64,000 nucleotides of DNA from Archangium gephyra (GTDB lineage: Bacteria; Myxococcota; Myxococcia; Myxococcales; Myxococcaceae). This document shows, in pieces, positions 53,511-62,817 of this stretch (position 1 is the first letter of the stretch; every line of letters starts with the position of its first letter). A program made the translations under genes and the position numbers. The notes under the pieces are model-generated. The model did no database searches, had not been told where the DNA came from, and saw only the letters and a program-made list of their open reading frames with translations. The DNA lies in assembly GCA_003243425.1 (NCBI GenBank), contig QFQP01000014.1, positions 1 to 64,000 on the forward strand. Direction: 5' to 3'.

Positions 53511-56500
53511 CTCTGCTCCTGCTGGCGCTGCTCACGCAGACGCCAGAGCCCGACAACGCGCCGGCCACGATCACCGGCGTGGAGGTGCGGCTGCCCGTGG
53601 GCGCCGATCGCAAGCTGCTCGAGCGCGTGCCGCAGCTGATCACCGTGCGCAAAGGCCAGACGTTGTCGCGCCGCGCGGTCGAGCGTTCGATCGAGAGTCT
53701 CTTCGCCACCAACAAGTTCGCCGACATCGAAGTGCTCGCCCAGGACGGCGAGGGCGGGGTGGAGATCATCTTCCTCCTCGAGCCACGAAAGAACGTCGGG
53801 TCGATCTTCGTCGAAGGCCATCGCGCGCTCTCGAAGAACGAGGTGCTGGCGGTCACCAAACTCGAGCCGGGCGCAGAGTACTGGCCCGAGCGCCTCGAGC
53901 AGGCGGGTGAAGCGGTTCGCGCGTTGTACGTGCGGCGTGGCTACCACGCCGTGCGCGTACGCACCGAAGCGGTGATGGTCGAGGGCTCGCTGTCGGTGGG
54001 CTTCGTCATCGACGAGGGCGAGGCCGCGCGGGTGCGGTCGATCTCCTTCTCGGGCGAGCCGGGGCTCCCACTGCGTCGACTGCTCGAGGCGATCGATCTC
54101 GAACCCGGTGACGTGCTCGACATGGCGAAGGCCGATCAGGGCCTCGAGCGCGTCCGCAAGCTGTTGCGCGAAGAGCGCTTCTATCGAGCGCGCGTCGACT
54201 TGGCGGAGGTGACCGTCGACGGCCGCCTCGTGGTGCCGATCGTCGCCGGGCCCCGCTACGACGTGGTGTTCAGCGGCAACCGCATGGCGGGTGACATGGC
54301 GCTCACCAACCTGCTCGCCTACGACGGAGACGAGACGCTCGACACCTCGCTCACGTTGCGACTGCAGCAGCGCCTCGAGCGCTTCTACCGTTATCGCGGG
54401 TACCACGACGCGCGGGTGCGCGTGTCAGAGGTGCTCCGGCCCGGCGCGCGTGAAGCGGCGCTCGGGTTCGAGATCGAAGAAGGTCACCCGCTGCGCGTGA
54501 CCGACGTCACCTTCGAAGGCGCCGACAAGGTGAACAAGGAAGAGCTGCGCCAGGTGCTGCGCAACGTGGTCGAGGTCTCGGCGCCAGTGGTGAGTCTCGA
54601 CGTGCATGGCACCGGTGAGCCGACCGACGTTGCGGGGCGGGTGAGCCCGGAGTTCGCGCAGGTGATGCCCGCGCCTCGCGGCGACACGGTGCTGGTGGAA
54701 GAAGCGTGGCTCGACGCGACCCGGGCCATGGCCGCGCTGTATCGCGAGCGTGGCTATCTCCGCGTGAAGGTCACCTTCGCGGGAGCGGAGATCTCCAACG
54801 GCGTCGCGCGTGGACACTTCGTCATCGAAGAAGGCCCGCAGGCGCGCTACCGCGTGGTGAACGCCGAGGGGCTGCCTCCCGGCTTCAAGTCGGACACGCT
54901 GTCCCAGAATCGCGTGGGTACGCCGTTCAGCGCCGTCGAGCTGGCGCGCATCGAGCGCGACGTGTCGCGTGAACTCGGTCGACAGGGCTACCTCTTCGCC
55001 GACCTCGATTCGGGCTTCACGCTCGACGATTCCGGTCAGCAGGCCGACGCGTTTCTCACCGTGAAGCCCGGCCCACAGGTGAAGGTTCGCGCGGTGCTGC
55101 CCGTCGGCCAGGTGCGCACCGCCGAAGACGTGATTTTGAAGCAGGCGACGATGAAGGAAGGTCGACCGCTCGACTCCGAGTCACTCTTCTCGACGCAGGC
55201 CAACCTTCAGTCGCTCAACATCTTCCGCAACGTGCAGGTCGAGATGCTGTCGCCCGAGCGTCCCGAGCCGCTCAAGACGGTGTTGCTCAAGGTGCGCGAG
55301 CGCCCTCTGGTCACGCTCGACCCGTCTTTCGGTTACTTCTTCGCCGACGGCGTGCGCGTCGCAGTCGACGGCGCGGTGCCCAACATCGGTGGCCGCGCCA
55401 TCACGCTCACCGGTCGCGGGCAGTTGAACCTCTTCTTCCTTTCGTACCCGGCGCTGACGCGGCAGATCGACCTGTCAGACCTCGAGCTGTGGCGTCAGAT
55501 CGGCGGTCGCCTCAACGCTTCCCTCGACGCGCCCTCGTTGCTCCCCGCGCAGCTCGGCCTTCGCTTCGACGCGGTGCTCGAGCGCGTGTTCCGCCCGCAG
55601 TTCCGCTTCTCGCGCGCGGCCGGCGGCGCGACGTTGAACTGGGCGCACTCGTTCGACAGCGTGCCCCGCATCGAGTGGATGCGGCCAAAGCTCACGCTCG
55701 CGCTCACCTACGAAATGGAGTGGAGCTTCGTAGAGAGCGTCGGCACCGCGCTCACGTCGATCCCACCGACGAGCCTGGTGGATCAGGAGCGTCTGCGCTT
55801 CTTGTTCGGTGAATACACGCTGCACGGCGTTCGCTTCAGCCCCGCGCTCGACCTGCGTGACAACGCGCTCACCCCGCACCGCGGGCTGTTGATTCAAGGC
55901 CTGAGCGAAATCACCGGAGCCATTTCGGCGCGCGACGAGCAGCTCAACCCGGTGACCGTGAACTTCCTCAAGTTGAGCGGCCAGGTGACGGGCTACATCC
56001 CCATCGGTGAGCGCGTGGTGCTGGCGGTGTCGCTGCGCGGTGGTCGCATCTTTCCGCTACAGGCGGGGTCGACCACGCCGCCGGTGCGCCGCTTCTTCCT
56101 CGGTGGCGCCACCAGCGTTCGCGGCTTCAACGAAGATCAGCTGATCGCCGAAGACTCGCGCGAGCGGTACCGCAACGACGTGCGCGACTGTCAGGTGCTC
56201 GCCGGCAAAGACGGGTGTTCCTCCGCGGCGAAGACGGTGCTCGCGGGCCGGCAGGTGCCTTCGCAGGGCGGTGAGTTGTTCGGCGTCTTCAAGACCGAGC
56301 TCCGCTTTCCCGCGTTCAGCGTGTTCGACATGGGCGTGTTCTTCGAGGCCGGCAACCTGTGGCTGCAGACTCCGACGACGCTCAACCTGCGGCCGGTGGT
56401 CGGGTTGGGCCTTCGCTACGGCACGCCCATCGGGCCGCTCGCGCTCGATCTGGGCTTCAATCTCACGCCCGATACCTTGATCAACGAGCCTCCAGTCGTG

Positions 56501-56527
56501 CTGCACTTCAACATCGGCGGCTTCTAG
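53501..56527 (+). CDS. tamA: Omp85-family outer-membrane protein (TamA/BamA-like)
   Basis: 1,008 residues. A short signal (MGVTLLLLALLTQT) precedes about six or seven POTRA-like repeats (to about 600; e.g. VGSIFVEGHRALSKNEVL and LRVTDVTFEGADKVNKEEL). This is more than the three of classical TamA or five of BamA. The C-terminal 16-stranded barrel (about 610-1008) has the L6 motif FFLGGATSVRGF and ends in FNIGGF with a terminal Phe. The ATG lies inside the end of tamB, so translation is coupled. Assigned TamA by partner; a BamA role cannot be excluded. Confidence 0.88.
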   Translation: MGVTLLLLALLTQTPEPDNAPATITGVEVRLPVGADRKLLERVPQLITVRKGQTLSRRAVERSIESLFATNKFADIEVLAQDGEGGVEIIFLLEPRKNVGSIFVEGHRALSKNEVLAVTKLEPGAEYWPERLEQAGEAVRALYVRRGYHAVRVRTEAVMVEGSLSVGFVIDEGEAARVRSISFSGEPGLPLRRLLEAIDLEPGDVLDMAKADQGLERVRKLLREERFYRARVDLAEVTVDGRLVVPIVAGPRYDVVFSGNRMAGDMALTNLLAYDGDETLDTSLTLRLQQRLERFYRYRGYHDARVRVSEVLRPGAREAALGFEIEEGHPLRVTDVTFEGADKVNKEELRQVLRNVVEVSAPVVSLDVHGTGEPTDVAGRVSPEFAQVMPAPRGDTVLVEEAWLDATRAMAALYRERGYLRVKVTFAGAEISNGVARGHFVIEEGPQARYRVVNAEGLPPGFKSDTLSQNRVGTPFSAVELARIERDVSRELGRQGYLFADLDSGFTLDDSGQQADAFLTVKPGPQVKVRAVLPVGQVRTAEDVILKQATMKEGRPLDSESLFSTQANLQSLNIFRNVQVEMLSPERPEPLKTVLLKVRERPLVTLDPSFGYFFADGVRVAVDGAVPNIGGRAITLTGRGQLNLFFLSYPALTRQIDLSDLELWRQIGGRLNASLDAPSLLPAQLGLRFDAVLERVFRPQFRFSRAAGGATLNWAHSFDSVPRIEWMRPKLTLALTYEMEWSFVESVGTALTSIPPTSLVDQERLRFLFGEYTLHGVRFSPALDLRDNALTPHRGLLIQGLSEITGAISARDEQLNPVTVNFLKLSGQVTGYIPIGERVVLAVSLRGGRIFPLQAGSTTPPVRRFFLGGATSVRGFNEDQLIAEDSRERYRNDVRDCQVLAGKDGCSSAAKTVLAGRQVPSQGGELFGVFKTELRFPAFSVFDMGVFFEAGNLWLQTPTTLNLRPVVGLGLRYGTPIGPLALDLGFNLTPDTLINEPPVVLHFNIGGF

Positions 56528-56539
56528 AAAGGCCTTCGC

Positions 56540-57868
56540 GTGTTCTATCGGCTGGTGCGGTCGATCATCTCCGTGGCGCTGGGGCTCTTCTACCGGCTGG
56601 AGATCGTTCGTCGCGTGAACGACTTCAGTGGTCCGGTGATGTTCGTAGGCAATCACCCCAACTCGCTCATCGACCCGGCGATGTTGTTCGTGGTGACCGA
56701 CCGGCCGGTCACGTTTCTCGCGCGTGAGCCGCTGTTCCGCATTCCGTTGATGGGTTGGATGCTGCGTGGGCTCGACGCGCTGCCCGTGTACCGCAAGCAG
56801 GACAACCCCGGGCTCATGGAGAAGAACGAAGGCACGCTCGACGCCGCAGCCGGTGCGTTGCTCTCGGAGCGCGCGATCACCATCTTCCCCGAAGGCAAGT
56901 CACACTCCGAGCCGCAGCTCTCGGACATCAAGACCGGCTGCGCGCGCATTGCGCTCAAGGTGGCGAAGGGCGGCAAGGCACTGCGCGTGGTGCCGGTGGG
57001 CTTTACGTACGCGCAGAAACACCGCTTCCGCAGCCCGGTGCATGTGGAGGTCGGCGAACCGATTCTCGTGCCCGCGGTGACCGGCCTGACGCCCGAAGCC
57101 GAGCAGGAATGGGTGCGCTCGCTGACCAACCGCGTGGGCGACGCGATGCGCGCGGTCACGCTGAACCTCGAGAGCTGGGAAGATCTCGACCTGATTCAGA
57201 CGGCAGATCGCCTCTTCGCGCTGCGCAACGGCTTCCGCGAGACCGACACCGAGCGGCTCCGTCTCTTCGCCCGCGGAGCGTCGATGTTGCGCGCGCACGA
57301 CCCGGACCGCTTCGATGACGTGAAGGAGGACATCCTCAACTTCCGTTCTCGGCTCGAAGTGCTCTCCGCCGATCCCGGTGATCTGGCAGTGCGCTTCGAT
57401 TCCACGCACGTCACCCGGTTCGCGCTGCGCAACGTGCTGTCGCTCATGTTCGGCTTCCCGCTGTTCATCCTCGGCATCGTGCTCTTCGCGATTCCGTTTC
57501 TGCTGCTTCGCGGAATGGCGTTGGCGGTGCCCGTGTCGCGCGATCGTGTCGGCACCATGAAGCTCATCTCCGCGGTGTTGATGGTGCCGGTGTGGTGGAC
57601 ACTGCTGACCACGCTCGGGTGGTACTTCTGGGGTCTCAGCGGGCTGGTCATCGTGCTCGTCACGGCGCTGCCGCTCGCGCTCTTCACGCGCTACTTCCTC
57701 GAGCGACGCCGCACGGCCATCGGTGACGCCAGGATGTTCTTCCGCCTCGGCAACAAGAAGACGGCGCGCACGCACCTGCTCGCCGAAGGCGAACGCCTGC
57801 AGGAAGAAATTCAGCGCCTGGCAGACGAGCTCAAGCCGAAGCTGGACGCGGCGGCTCGTTCGGCCTGA
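56540..57868 (+). CDS. PlsC-like acyltransferase with C-terminal membrane domain
   Basis: 442 residues from GTG at 56540, AAAGG upstream. The acyltransferase domain (about 30-220) has GNHPNSLIDPAM, a H-x5-D version of the usual H-x4-D motif seen in a known subgroup of this superfamily, then FLAREPLFRIPLMGW and IFPEGKSHSEP. A helical region (220-290) and two to three transmembrane segments (about 295-400) end with a coiled tail. Probably acylates glycerol-3-phosphate or lysophospholipid. Position 13 bases after the Omp85 gene suggests a joint role in outer-membrane lipid building. The end overlaps the convergent MFS gene by 38 bases. Confidence 0.85.
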   Translation: MFYRLVRSIISVALGLFYRLEIVRRVNDFSGPVMFVGNHPNSLIDPAMLFVVTDRPVTFLAREPLFRIPLMGWMLRGLDALPVYRKQDNPGLMEKNEGTLDAAAGALLSERAITIFPEGKSHSEPQLSDIKTGCARIALKVAKGGKALRVVPVGFTYAQKHRFRSPVHVEVGEPILVPAVTGLTPEAEQEWVRSLTNRVGDAMRAVTLNLESWEDLDLIQTADRLFALRNGFRETDTERLRLFARGASMLRAHDPDRFDDVKEDILNFRSRLEVLSADPGDLAVRFDSTHVTRFALRNVLSLMFGFPLFILGIVLFAIPFLLLRGMALAVPVSRDRVGTMKLISAVLMVPVWWTLLTTLGWYFWGLSGLVIVLVTALPLALFTRYFLERRRTAIGDARMFFRLGNKKTARTHLLAEGERLQEEIQRLADELKPKLDAAARSA

Positions 57869-59090
57869 ACCAACGTGCGCCAGCGAGCAGCACCAGCCCG
57901 CCGATGAGCACCGGCAGCGCGTTGATCTGAATCGCCGTCGCGAGCCCGGGACCGCCAGCCTTCTTCGAGGTGTCGCTGATCCACCCGATGATCGCCGGTG
58001 ACGCAGCGTCTCCGAGCAGGTGCAGCGTCATCGTGGAGATGCTGAACGCGAACGCGCGGAAGCCCGGTGAGACGACGTTCACGATGGCGGCGTTGAGCGG
58101 CCCGTTGTTCAGGAAGATGAAGAACTGCGCGAGCAGCAGACTGCCAAGCAGCAGGCTCTTCGATTCGGCGTGCACCGCCACGAGCATCATCGGTGCGGCG
58201 AATGACAGCCCGAAGCCGGACATCAACACGCCGCCACCCGGCATTCGCTTCTCGATGCGATCTCCCAGGAAGCCGCCGGCGAGCGTACCGAGCAGCCCGC
58301 CCACCACCGTCGTCGCACCCAGGTACAGCCCTGCGTCGGTGCCGCTGAAGCCGCGCTCCGACTCGAGGAACTTCGGCATCCAATTCGAGAGGCCGCCGAT
58401 GGAGAACGTCATCAACGTGAGGCCCGCGGTGACGACCCAGAAGCGGCCGTTGGTGAAGAGCTCCTTGAGCCCCACCATGAACGGGATCTTCTCGACGTGC
58501 GCGGCTTCCATGCCGCCCCGCTGCGGCTCGGGAATGAAGAAGCACATGAGGCCGAGCACGATGCCGGGCGCACCACCGACGAAGAACGCCGCCTGCCAGC
58601 CATGCTTGTCGCCGACGAAGCCACCGAGAATGAAGCCCGCCGCCGCGCCGAGCGGCATCGCCGTGTAGAAGATCGCGAGCATCCGGCTGCGACGTTCGGG
58701 CTTGAAGAGGTCTGAAATGAACGAGGGCGCGATGGTGCCGTAGCCGGCCTCACCCACCCCCGTCGCCGCGCGCGCGATGATCAACAACACGAACGAGCTC
58801 GCGAGCCCTGAGGCGATGGTGGCGAGGCTCCACACCAGCACCGCGCCGGCGATGAGGAAGTGCCGCGGGAGCCGATCGCCGAGGAAGCCGCCCACGGGCG
58901 AAGCGATCAGGTACACGACCATGAACGTCGTCGCCAGCAGGCCACCGTCGGTGTCGGTGAGATGAAAGTGGTCCTGCACCTTCTTCATCACGCCCGCGAG
59001 AATGTAGCGGTCGGTGTAGTTGAGGAAGTTGATCAGCGTCAGCACGCCGAGCCCGAAGGCCGCGCGCGACGGCGTCACCACGTTGTTCAC
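57831..59090 (-). CDS. MFS transporter, Spinster-like
   Basis: About 419 residues from GTG at 59090, whose bases overlap the ppx stop (GTGA). Twelve hydrophobic segments. The early LINFLNYTDRYILAGVM and the A-motif GGFLGDRLPRHFLI, with GVGEAGYGTIAPSFISDLF, are typical of the Spinster/Spns group, whose members move lipids or organic anions. Substrate cannot be told. Last gene of a four-gene minus-strand operon. Confidence 0.88.
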   Translation of the reverse strand: MNNVVTPSRAAFGLGVLTLINFLNYTDRYILAGVMKKVQDHFHLTDTDGGLLATTFMVVYLIASPVGGFLGDRLPRHFLIAGAVLVWSLATIASGLASSFVLLIIARAATGVGEAGYGTIAPSFISDLFKPERRSRMLAIFYTAMPLGAAAGFILGGFVGDKHGWQAAFFVGGAPGIVLGLMCFFIPEPQRGGMEAAHVEKIPFMVGLKELFTNGRFWVVTAGLTLMTFSIGGLSNWMPKFLESERGFSGTDAGLYLGATTVVGGLLGTLAGGFLGDRIEKRMPGGGVLMSGFGLSFAAPMMLVAVHAESKSLLLGSLLLAQFFIFLNNGPLNAAIVNVVSPGFRAFAFSISTMTLHLLGDAASPAIIGWISDTSKKAGGPGLATAIQINALPVLIGGLVLLAGARWFRPNEPPRPASA

Positions 59091-60007
59091 GAAGCCTCCG
59101 CGAAGCGATCTGCCAGCAGCCCCCAACGCAGGCCGCGATCGCTCACCGTCAACTCCGCCGCGCCGAGCGCACGCATGGCCGCGAGCAAGACGTGACCACC
59201 CGCGACGATGACGTCGGCGCGCTTGGCCTGAATGCCGGCGATGGTCTTGCGCAGGTGCACGGGCAGGGCGTCGAGGCGCTTCACCGTCTTCTCGAGCTCG
59301 TCGAAGGTCAGCACCGCGCCCTGCACCAACGTCGAGTCGTACGGCTCGATCTCACGCGCCACGGCACACAGCGTGGTCACCGTGCCCGCGAGCCCCACCA
59401 TCTTGAAGCGCGCCGGCGGCTTCGGAACCGCGCTGAACTGCTGCGCGAGGTGCGCGTCGATTTCTTCCAGTTCGAATTGACTGGGTGGGTCGGAGTTCAC
59501 GTGACGCTCGGTCATGCGCACGGCGCCGACGTCGAAGGAGTGCCGGAAGGAAATCGAACCGTTCGTCTCACCGAAGATGAACTCCGTCGAGCCGCCGCCG
59601 ATGTCGAGCACCACCAAGGGCACGTCGCCGCCGAAGTCGGAGTGCGCCGACGCGAACGACAGCCTCGCTTCTTCTTCACCCGAGATGATCTCGACCGTCA
59701 CCCCGGCACGGGCCTTCGCGCCGTCGAGGAACACGTGGCCGTTGCTGGCGTCACGCGCCGCTGAAGTCGCGCTCACTACGAGCTCGGAAGCGCCGGCCTC
59801 ACGCGCCTCTTTCGCGAAGCGTTCGACCACGCTCAGCGTGGCTTCGATGGCCTCGGGCGCGAGCTGCTTCGACTTGTCGACGCCCTTTCCGAGCCGCGTG
59901 ATCTCCGAGCGCTCGAGCACCGCCTTGAACTTCTTGTTCGCCCCGCGCTCAGCCACCAGGAGGAGAACGGAATTGGTGCCCACGTCGATGGCTGCGTAGC
60001 GACTCAT
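59087..60007 (-). CDS. Ppx/GppA family phosphatase
   Basis: About 306 residues from the ATG at 60007 (MSRYAAIDVGTNSVLLLV). The ASKHA fold has phosphate loops AIDVGTNSVLLLV and VVLDIGGGSTEFIFG, with SGEEEARLSF between. It is single-domain and lacks the extra C-terminal HD-like domain of long E. coli Ppx. The family hydrolyses polyphosphate or pppGpp; which one cannot be told here. The start is ten bases after the aminotransferase stop. Confidence 0.92.
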   Translation of the reverse strand: MSRYAAIDVGTNSVLLLVAERGANKKFKAVLERSEITRLGKGVDKSKQLAPEAIEATLSVVERFAKEAREAGASELVVSATSAARDASNGHVFLDGAKARAGVTVEIISGEEEARLSFASAHSDFGGDVPLVVLDIGGGSTEFIFGETNGSISFRHSFDVGAVRMTERHVNSDPPSQFELEEIDAHLAQQFSAVPKPPARFKMVGLAGTVTTLCAVAREIEPYDSTLVQGAVLTFDELEKTVKRLDALPVHLRKTIAGIQAKRADVIVAGGHVLLAAMRALGAAELTVSDRGLRWGLLADRFAEAS

Positions 60008-60017
60008 CGCGCGCACG

Positions 60018-61169
60018 CTAGGCCGCCCCTCGCGCACCTGGCACGGTCTTTCGGAGCGCGTCGACGAGCGCCTCCACGTCCTGCTCACGCACGTGCCGTT
60101 GCGCCGAAACACGCAGCACCGCGCGATCGCCGAACTGGAACACCGGCACCTCGATGGCGAACTCGCGCAGCAGTCGATCGCTCAACGCGCGCGTGGCGCC
60201 GGGCACCACGATCGACGCCATCGAACCGACGAACTTCGCAGGGCTCAGCTCTTGCGGCAGCACGTGCATCAGGCGCTGACGAATCTCGAGCGCGTCTTCG
60301 CGGTTGCGCTCCATCAGCGCGGGCCAGCCGCCTGCGACGAGGCCACCCATCGTCGCCAGCGCCGTCGGCACACAGAAGTACGCAGTGGGGTCGTCGGTGC
60401 CCACCCAGTCGAACTCCAGCTGAAACTTCGAGCGGTCCGACCGGGGCGAGTTCGCGCCGTGACTGATGGTCGTGGGGTGAATGCGGCTCTGCCAGTCCTC
60501 TCGCACGTGGAGAAGCGCGGAGCCTTTCGGCGCGCAGACCCACTTGTGGAGATTTCCCGTGGTGAAGCTCGCCTTCGTGTGTTCGAGGTGGAGCGGCACC
60601 TGCCCCGGTGCATGCGCAGCGTCGACGAGCACGGGAATGCCGCGGCCTTCGAGCTCGGCGACCAGCGCGTCGATCGGCAACACGAGCGCCGTGGGACTGG
60701 TGATGCGTTCGAGCAAGACCAGCTTCGTACGCGCCGTGACGCGTTCACGGATTGCGTCGATGAAGAACTCGTCCTTCATGAGCGGGAAGGGCACCTGCGC
60801 GACCACCACCCGCGCGCCGCTGCGTTCGGCCACGAACCTCAGCGCGTTCACGCACGCGTTGTACGCATGATCGAACGTGAGCAGCTCGTCACCGGGTTCG
60901 AACTTCAAGGACCGGAGCACGGCGTTCACGCCAGTGGTCGCGTTGTTCACGAACACCACGTCTTGCGGCCGCGCGCCCACGAACCTCGCCAGTTCGTCCC
61001 GGGCCTGATCGAGCCGTGGTTCGTACTCGCGCGTCATGAAGCGCACCGGGTTGCTCTCGAGCGTCGCGCGCAACTCGCTCTGCCTCTCGAGCACCTTGCG
61101 AGGCGTCGCGCCGAAGCTGCCGTGATTCAGGAAGTGAACCGCGTCGTCGAGCTGCCACGGGTGTCTCAC
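60018..61169 (-). CDS. Class V PLP-dependent aminotransferase, isopenicillin-N epimerase-like
   Basis: 383 residues. The family start LNHGSFGATPRKVLERQ, the aspartate in VLVDAAHAPGQVPL and the PLP lysine in TTGNLHKWVCAPKG are conserved, as in CefD-like and cysteine-desulphurase-like proteins. FDWVGTDDPTAY is typical of the epimerase-like subgroup. No beta-lactam genes surround it, so the substrate is unknown; a general amino-acid or cysteine role is possible. Ten bases after the GNAT gene. Confidence 0.9.
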   Translation of the reverse strand: MRHPWQLDDAVHFLNHGSFGATPRKVLERQSELRATLESNPVRFMTREYEPRLDQARDELARFVGARPQDVVFVNNATTGVNAVLRSLKFEPGDELLTFDHAYNACVNALRFVAERSGARVVVAQVPFPLMKDEFFIDAIRERVTARTKLVLLERITSPTALVLPIDALVAELEGRGIPVLVDAAHAPGQVPLHLEHTKASFTTGNLHKWVCAPKGSALLHVREDWQSRIHPTTISHGANSPRSDRSKFQLEFDWVGTDDPTAYFCVPTALATMGGLVAGGWPALMERNREDALEIRQRLMHVLPQELSPAKFVGSMASIVVPGATRALSDRLLREFAIEVPVFQFGDRAVLRVSAQRHVREQDVEALVDALRKTVPGARGAA

Positions 61170-61179
61170 GCCGCAGACT

Positions 61180-61626
61180 CTACAGCGCGAGATCGAGCGT
61201 CACCTGCGTCACCTCGAACCCCAGCGCGCGGAAGAAGCCCGCCGACGCGTCATCAGCGAGGGGAAAGCGCACGTGAAGCCGCCGGCAACCGGCGAGCCGG
61301 GCGCGGCGCACCATCTCCTGCATCAGCGCGCGACCCACACCCCGATGCCGATGATTGGCGTCGGTGATCACCGTGAGTACTTCCGCGTCACGCGCGCCGA
61401 GCCGCAACATCGCGACGCCAACGACGTCGTCACCGGTCTGCGCGACCAGCACCGTGCCTTCACGCACGTGCCACCCACCGAGCGACAACAACGCCTCGGC
61501 CTGCGCATTGACTGCTTCCTTCACTGCGGTTCTCGGCCCACGTCGAAACATCGTGCGCTCGAGCCACTGCAACCGCTGTGCACTGCGTAAGTGCCTTCGC
61601 ACCTCCTGACGCAATGTGTTGTTCAC
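61180..61626 (-). CDS. GNAT family N-acetyltransferase
   Basis: 148 residues from GTG at 61626. The acetyl-CoA loop HRHRGVGRALMQEMVRRA, the preceding strand DAEVLTVITDANH and the end FFRALGFEVTQ are the GNAT signature. Substrate unknown. First gene of a four-gene minus-strand operon and divergent from the ketoacyl synthase gene, 42 bases away. Confidence 0.88.
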   Translation of the reverse strand: MNNTLRQEVRRHLRSAQRLQWLERTMFRRGPRTAVKEAVNAQAEALLSLGGWHVREGTVLVAQTGDDVVGVAMLRLGARDAEVLTVITDANHRHRGVGRALMQEMVRRARLAGCRRLHVRFPLADDASAGFFRALGFEVTQVTLDLAL

Positions 61627-61668
61627 GAAGCTTGCCCGCCCGGGGCCTCACCCCGTATTCGCTCGCAA

Positions 61669-62739
61669 ATGATTCAGGCCCACTCGCGCATTTTCGGCAC
61701 CGGCTTCGTCACCGGCGAAGTCTGCATTCCCAACGAGCGTTTCACGCGCGTCTGCGACACCACCGACGAGTGGATTCGTGAGCGCTCCGGCATCGAGCAG
61801 CGCTACGTGGTGAAGGAAGGCACGGGCACCAGCGATCTCGGCGTGGCCGCGGCGAAGAAGGCACTCGATGACGCGGGCTGGAAGGCCGAAGAGCTCGACT
61901 ACATCGTCGTCGCCACCATGACGCCCGACTACTACTTCCCGGGGGTCGGCAGCCTCGTGCAGTCGAAGCTGGGTCTGGGCCCCATTCCTGCGCTCGACAT
62001 CCGCCAGCAGTGCAGCGGGTTCGTCTACGGCCTGCAGGTGTGTGACGCGCTCATTCGCGCGGGCGCGGCGAAGAAGCTGCTCTTCATCGGCGCCGAGATT
62101 CACTCGGGCTTCATGCCGTTCAGCAAGCACGGCTGGAAGGTCTTCATGGGCGAGACCGAAGAGCCCGTGACGCAGGAAGAGCGCGACTGGAACTCGAAGT
62201 TCCGTCACCTCACGGTGCTGTTCGGCGACGCGGCCGGCGCGATGTGCATGGGCCCCACCGACAACCCGGAGCGCGGCGTGCTGGGCTTCGCGCTCCACAG
62301 CGACGGCAAGGACGTGACGAGCCTCTACGTGCCGTCGGCCGGCTTCGCGTACCGCCCGTACTTCTCTGAAGAGCACGTGCGTGAAGGCCGCTTCGTGCCG
62401 GTGATGGAAGGCCGCAACGTCTTCAAGATGGCCGTCACCAAGATGCCGGAGGCCGTCTTCGAAGTGCTCGGGAAGACCGGCTTGTCGCTCGACAACGTGA
62501 AGCTGCTGATTCCGCACCAGGCGAACCTGCGCATCAGCGAAGCGGTGCAGAAGTCGCTCAAGCTGCCGGACGACCGCATCTACAACAACATCCAGAAGTA
62601 CGGGAACACGACGGCCGCGACGATCCCCATCGCGTACGACGAGTGCCGCAAGAGCGGAAAGGTGAAGGAAGGCGACCTGGTGGCGTTCGCGGGCCTCGGC
62701 GCCGGCTTCCACTGGGGCGCCGCGCTGATGCGCGAGTGA
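61669..62739 (+). CDS. fabH: 3-oxoacyl-ACP synthase III (FabH-type)
   Basis: 356 residues from the ATG at 61669 (MIQAHSRIFGTGFV). The catalytic triad is Cys115 (DIRQQCSGFVYG), His283 (LLIPHQANLRI) and Asn313 (KYGNTTAATIP). It starts fatty-acid chains by condensing acyl-CoA with malonyl-ACP. It is about 35-40 residues longer than E. coli FabH owing mainly to an insert around 148-180 (FSKHGWKVFMGETEEPV), so it belongs to a longer FabH-like group and may prefer unusual starters. No other fab genes are adjacent. Confidence 0.92.
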   Translation: MIQAHSRIFGTGFVTGEVCIPNERFTRVCDTTDEWIRERSGIEQRYVVKEGTGTSDLGVAAAKKALDDAGWKAEELDYIVVATMTPDYYFPGVGSLVQSKLGLGPIPALDIRQQCSGFVYGLQVCDALIRAGAAKKLLFIGAEIHSGFMPFSKHGWKVFMGETEEPVTQEERDWNSKFRHLTVLFGDAAGAMCMGPTDNPERGVLGFALHSDGKDVTSLYVPSAGFAYRPYFSEEHVREGRFVPVMEGRNVFKMAVTKMPEAVFEVLGKTGLSLDNVKLLIPHQANLRISEAVQKSLKLPDDRIYNNIQKYGNTTAATIPIAYDECRKSGKVKEGDLVAFAGLGAGFHWGAALMRE

Positions 62740-62764
62740 CGCACGCAGCACCGCTTGAAACACG

Positions 62765-62801
62765 AACGCCGCGGCGACCACCCGGGTCACCGCGGCGTTT
62801 T
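62765..62801. terminator. Terminator between fabH and the convergent tolB
   Basis: AACGCCGCGG (62765-62774) pairs with CCGCGGCGTT (62790-62799), followed by TT. The 15-base loop contains a nested GACC/GGTC pair. Reading either way it can end transcription: fabH finishes 25 bases before it and tolB 16 bases after. Confidence 0.75.
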
Positions 62802-62817
62802 CATGTGCAGCGGTTCT

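Noticed and set aside
60018..61169. Beta-lactam biosynthesis gene (isopenicillin-N epimerase)
   Set aside because: Similarity is only at family level and no biosynthetic neighbours are present.
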